A DNA stretch of 8,450 nt from Pseudomonadota bacterium (GTDB lineage Bacteria > Myxococcota > Bradymonadia > UBA4248): NCBI GenBank assembly GCA_017613855.1, contig JAGACY010000396.1:1-8450 (forward strand). The letters run 5' to 3'. This document shows positions 5,679 to 8,450 of the stretch, one piece after another. Every line of letters begins with the position of its first letter. Within the stretch, counting starts at the first letter, position 1. The position numbers and the translations under genes are program-made. Under the pieces are notes generated by a model, which was not told the DNA's origin, did no database searches, and saw nothing but the letters and a program-made list of their open reading frames with translations.

Positions 5679-6590
5679 TTATTCATGCATTCTCGGATGG
5701 AATTCGACAAAAACCTGTTTGAGACGTTCCCTCGAAACATGGGTATAGATTTGTGTCGAAGAAATATCGGCATGTCCGAGCATTTCCTTCACTGCAAGCA
5801 AATCAGCGCCATGGGCAATGAGATGGGTCGCAAAGGTATGGCGCAGTTTATGGGGGGAGATTTCCTTGCGGATGCCGGCTTCGAGTGCATATTTCTTGAG
5901 GTTTTTCCAAAATCCCTGGCGCGTCATGCCACCTCCTTTGCGTGTAACAAAGAGGGTAGGGACATTCGATGGTGCTTTGGCCAATAATTCAGGACGTGAG
6001 GTTTCCAGATATCGCTGAACCCAAAGATGCGCACATTCTCCCATGGGAATGAGGCGATCTTTCGATCCTTTGCCATGGGCCGTAATACAGCCATTATCCA
6101 GGTCTAAATCCCGAAGGTTCAGATTAACCAATTCAGAGACTCGCATGCCTGTCGCGTACAAGAGCTCGATCATGGCCCGATCCCGCAAGCCCTCCGGCGT
6201 TTCATCATTTGGAGCCTTGAGCAGTGCATCGACTTCGCTTTCATTCAAATAGATGGGATCGCGCTGGGCATACTTGGGAATATCAATGTGCTCCGCGGGA
6301 TTGGATTCGATGAGTCCATCCCCCACGAGAAATGACATCCACTGTCGGATGCTGATGAGATTGTGGGCCAGTGTGCGCTCTTTGATGGGGGCTTCATCAT
6401 CATATAAACGAGATTCCAAATAGCCGCGAATGTGATCTTGCGTAATCGACTCTATCTCTTGACAGCCGTTGTCTTCTAAATACTGGCAAAAACGCTCCAG
6501 TTCCCGTCGGTAGGACATCTGCGTGTTATTCGCAAGCCCGCGTTCTGCCTTTAAAAATGTCATAAATTGTTCGAGTGCGTCGCGTAACAT
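5679..6590 (-). CDS. xerD: Site-specific tyrosine recombinase XerD (XerC/XerD type)
   Basis: Xer recombinases resolve chromosome dimers at the dif site. The 303-residue length is typical. An N-terminal SAM-like core-binding domain (about 1-95) is followed by the catalytic domain with all expected residues: R150 in ATGMRVSEL, K174 in GKGSKDR, H247 and R250 in SPHKLRHTFATHL, H273 in LGHADISSTQ and the nucleophile Y282 in IYTHV. The sequence looks nearer to XerD than XerC, but a lone Xer protein of another name cannot be excluded. It is housekeeping in appearance: no phage or integron genes and no dif-like site were seen nearby. The ATG at 6590 has no Shine-Dalgarno site and is followed upstream by a degenerate heptamer array. 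Confidence 0.93.
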   Translation of the reverse strand: MLRDALEQFMTFLKAERGLANNTQMSYRRELERFCQYLEDNGCQEIESITQDHIRGYLESRLYDDEAPIKERTLAHNLISIRQWMSFLVGDGLIESNPAEHIDIPKYAQRDPIYLNESEVDALLKAPNDETPEGLRDRAMIELLYATGMRVSELVNLNLRDLDLDNGCITAHGKGSKDRLIPMGECAHLWVQRYLETSRPELLAKAPSNVPTLFVTRKGGGMTRQGFWKNLKKYALEAGIRKEISPHKLRHTFATHLIAHGADLLAVKEMLGHADISSTQIYTHVSRERLKQVFVEFHPRMHE

Positions 6591-6804
6591 TGAAATTAAT
6601 GAGTAATGTGTAATTGGGAGACTGAACCTAAGTGGTTGGGTCTGAAGCTAAATGGCATTGATGTTTAATTCGCAATTCGCAATGCGCAATTGAGGAATGA
6701 CAAAACCAACGTTAATCGCTGAAGGTAGAGGTTATTCAAATCTTCAAAGATTACTTTGTGAATGCCTTATTAATTCCGCATTCCGCATTCCGCATTTCGA
6801 ATTA
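6591..6804. repeat. Composite intergenic repeat E (heptamer arrays plus two cores)
   Basis: Two degenerate units (6599-6612) are followed by a core with TCTGAAGCTA at 6641-6650, three AATTCGC-type units (6667-6687), a second divergent core (6688-6733, GGAATGACAAAACCAACG then GCTGAAGG), a spacer, and four inverted ATTCCGC units (6773-6800). The layout repeats that of elements B and C with the core doubled. No convincing gene is seen; 6805-6876 shows nothing recognisable. Confidence 0.8.
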
Positions 6805-6876
6805 CAAGAATGCCTTCATTGATCTTGCCTCACATTACCTCCATGTCAATTATTGGGATTCTTGGGGGCTTTACAT

Positions 6877-7047
6877 TTAATCCATTAAAATTGCCAATAT
6901 CCGAATGAGAACGACAATGATAAACAACCATGGCGCCCCCTTTTGGCAAACGGCCAAATCACTTGGGCGTTTATCCGGCTCTGGTCCACCAATGGCAAAC
7001 ATCGAATTCCCGGCATCGTATTTTTCCTGGATTTGTTTTTTGTTCAT
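6877..7047 (-). CDS. Small single-pass membrane protein, unrecognised
   Basis: A 56-residue frame starts at the ATG at 7047 behind GGAG (7053-7056), five bases upstream, and ends with TAA at 6877-6879. The protein begins MNKKQIQEKYDAGNSM, has a polar middle with PEPDKRPSD, and ends in a hydrophobic run APWLFIIVVLIRILAILMD that fits one C-terminal membrane segment (about residues 38-54) interrupted by an arginine. The well-spaced ribosome site, the clear two-part composition and a conserved-looking upstream region argue that it is real. I recognise no family. It diverges from the ABC-F gene, and its upstream region resembles that of the Rpn nuclease gene. Confidence 0.55.
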   Translation of the reverse strand: MNKKQIQEKYDAGNSMFAIGGPEPDKRPSDLAVCQKGAPWLFIIVVLIRILAILMD

Positions 7048-7078
7048 GGGGGCTCCGTGGGGGACTGTGTTCTGGGGG

Positions 7079-7145
7079 ATGCATTACCCTATTCTAATGA
7101 TGCCATTGGGATCGCGTTTGTTACATTTGGGGATGCATTTTTTTT
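7079..7145 (-). promoter_or_regulatory. Upstream element shared with the Rpn gene
   Basis: On the plus strand TTGTTACATTTGGG (7118-7131) is followed by GATGCA and eight T residues, and preceded at 13 bases by AATGATGCC. The same blocks with the same 13-base spacing occur at 1111-1158. Both lie about 48 bases or more upstream of a minus-strand start codon. It may be a promoter or operator; no standard -35/-10 pair is evident. Confidence 0.45.
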
Positions 7146-7178
7146 CATTTTATTTTATTTGGCGCATGGTTATTCACA

Positions 7179-7247
7179 ATTGCGCATTGCGCATTGCGCA
7201 TTGCGAATTAAAACAATTCCGCATTCCGAATTCCGCATTCCGAATTA
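7179..7247. repeat. Two heptamer arrays before the ABC-F gene
   Basis: Four ATTGCGC-type units (7179-7206) are followed after a nine-base link by four ATTCCGC/ATTCCGA units alternating (7216-7243). Both have the same orientation. The second ends four bases before the ATG at 7251, leaving no room for a normal ribosome site. Confidence 0.88.
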
Positions 7248-7250
7248 AAC

Positions 7251-8450
7251 ATGCTTCCTCTCATTACTGTTCAAAAACTCGGCAAAGCTTACGGGGCCAA
7301 ATCCGTTTTCGAAGACCTCAATCTCATCCTGACCGAACGGGAAAAAGTCGGCCTCATCGGCCACAATGGCTGCGGCAAATCGACATTCCTCAGGATTTTA
7401 GCGGGTCAGGAATACTACGATGATGGCGAAATTACGCACCATAAAAAGGTGCACATTGCCTATTTGCCCCAAAATCCGACATTTGCCGAGGATGACACGC
7501 CCCAGACGGTCGTCGCAAAAGCCCTCGAACCGCGTCGCGCACGGCTCAATGCCTACGAAATGCTGTGTACCCAAATTGCCGAGGCCAGCAACCCCAAGGC
7601 AATCGAGCGTCTAAGCCACGAGCAGGAACAGCTCCAGGCCGAAATCGAGCAGCACGGCGGCTGGGAAATCCAGCATGAAATCGAAGGCATGCTCCGGCGG
7701 CTGAACCTACCGTCGTCCGTACTTGATACCCCGATGTCCAGTCTCTCGGGCGGTCAACAGCGCCGCGTGGCACTCGCCCGCGTTTTGCTCGAACGCCCCG
7801 ATGTTCTGCTGCTTGACGAACCCACCAATCACCTCGATACACAGACCATCGAATGGCTCGAATCGCTTCTGCGCGATTATCGCGCGGCCATCATTCTCGT
7901 TACGCACGACCGTGCCTTTCTCGATGCCATCGTCACCCGCATTGTCGAGATTCATCACAGCGAATTGCTTTCATTTGCGGGCAATTACGTCAATTTTGTC
8001 GAGCAAAAAGCCGCCCTCATGGATTTGCGCAAAAAAGAGCAGGAAAAATATGCCAATCTGCTCGTGACAGAACTCGACTGGCTCCATCGTGCGCCCTGTG
8101 CCCGCGGTACAAAAGCCCGCGCCCGCATTGAGCGCGTCGCCGAAATCCAGGAAAAGGCCAAAGTTACGCACGAAGCTACGCTCACGATGTCTTTTACGGC
8201 CAATGCACGCCTTGGGAATATCATTATCAATGCCGAAAAAATCGAGAAAAGCTACGATCATCCGGTCTTTAAAGCGTTCGATTTTACCCTGCGAAAAGAC
8301 GACTGCTGCGCCATTGTTGGCCCCAACGGATGCGGCAAAACGACGCTCCTCAACGTCCTGACCAGACGCATCGAACCCGACAAAGGCACAGTCATTATTG
8401 GCAAAAACACGCATATCGCCTATCTTTCGCAGCACCGTCAGGAGCTCGAC
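7251..8450 (+). CDS. uup: ABC-F family ATPase, Uup-like (3' end outside window)
   Basis: ABC-F proteins carry two ATPase domains without membrane parts and act on ribosomes; Uup is also linked to precise excision of transposons and to DNA branch intermediates. The visible 400 codons contain Walker A GHNGCGKST (37-45), signature LSGGQQRR (165-172), Walker B LLLDEPTNHLD (186-196), the H-switch LVTHD with H219, and the second Walker A GPNGCGKTT (357-365). The linker motif ELDWLHRAPCARGTKARARI (274-293) is the hallmark that favours Uup over EttA or YheS. The frame is open to the last base; the second signature, Walker B and any C-terminal coiled coil are cut off. The ATG at 7251 directly follows a repeat array and has no Shine-Dalgarno site. 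It is the only plus-strand gene and diverges from the small membrane-protein gene. Confidence 0.92.
   Translation, partial: MLPLITVQKLGKAYGAKSVFEDLNLILTEREKVGLIGHNGCGKSTFLRILAGQEYYDDGEITHHKKVHIAYLPQNPTFAEDDTPQTVVAKALEPRRARLNAYEMLCTQIAEASNPKAIERLSHEQEQLQAEIEQHGGWEIQHEIEGMLRRLNLPSSVLDTPMSSLSGGQQRRVALARVLLERPDVLLLDEPTNHLDTQTIEWLESLLRDYRAAIILVTHDRAFLDAIVTRIVEIHHSELLSFAGNYVNFVEQKAALMDLRKKEQEKYANLLVTELDWLHRAPCARGTKARARIERVAEIQEKAKVTHEATLTMSFTANARLGNIIINAEKIEKSYDHPVFKAFDFTLRKDDCCAIVGPNGCGKTTLLNVLTRRIEPDKGTVIIGKNTHIAYLSQHRQELD

Noticed and set aside
6905..7423. Plus-strand frames at 6905-7423 and 6943-7248
   Set aside because: They run through heptamer arrays (NCALRIAHCELK) or into the ABC-F gene in the wrong frame and lie opposite the small membrane-protein frame.

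Overview
The window looks like a stretch of chromosome from a Gram-negative bacterium. A TonB-type energy transducer implies an outer membrane, and the other genes are ordinary housekeeping genes (ComF family, rlmH, rsfS, xerD, uup). The TonB C-terminal region reminds me of myxobacterial and other deltaproteobacterial relatives, but that placement is a guess. Nearly everything lies on the minus strand; only the ABC-F gene at the right end is on the plus strand and runs off the window.

Left part (1-1250): an Rpn-family PD-(D/E)XK nuclease gene (123-1064, minus) with a run of 24-bp repeats near its 3' end. It carries an in-frame internal ATG (446) behind a GAGG Shine-Dalgarno site. The 119 bases at the extreme left of the window are identical to 340-458, and the identity begins exactly at that internal ribosome-binding site. 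A second, free-standing copy of the C-terminal domain therefore appears to start right after the nuclease stop codon. E. coli rpn genes are reported to make an internally translated C-terminal antitoxin, so this is the most interesting locus here: a nuclease gene with a candidate intragenic small protein plus a tandem copy of it. A two-hairpin terminator (1160-1241) separates it from the upstream TonB gene (1253-2863).

Middle (2864-6590): a cysteine-cluster protein (YkgJ-like), a ComF-family phosphoribosyltransferase-like protein, the ribosome-linked pair rsfS-rlmH (2-nt gap) and the tyrosine recombinase xerD, all on the minus strand.

The intergenic regions between them are filled with 7-bp tandem arrays (ATTACGC, ATTGCGC, ATTCCGC and AGCTTAT types). 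In three of them the layout is the same: array, a conserved roughly 50-nt core containing TCTGAAGCTA, a second array, then an inverted array. The arrays abut start and stop codons, and several genes have no visible Shine-Dalgarno site because the array ends just before the ATG.

Right part (6591-8450): repeat-rich DNA, an unrecognised 56-codon minus-strand gene for a small protein with one C-terminal membrane segment (6877-7047), and a divergent uup-like ABC-F ATPase gene starting at 7251. The region upstream of the small membrane-protein gene resembles the region upstream of the rpn gene at the same distance from the start codon, which suggests a shared promoter or regulatory element.
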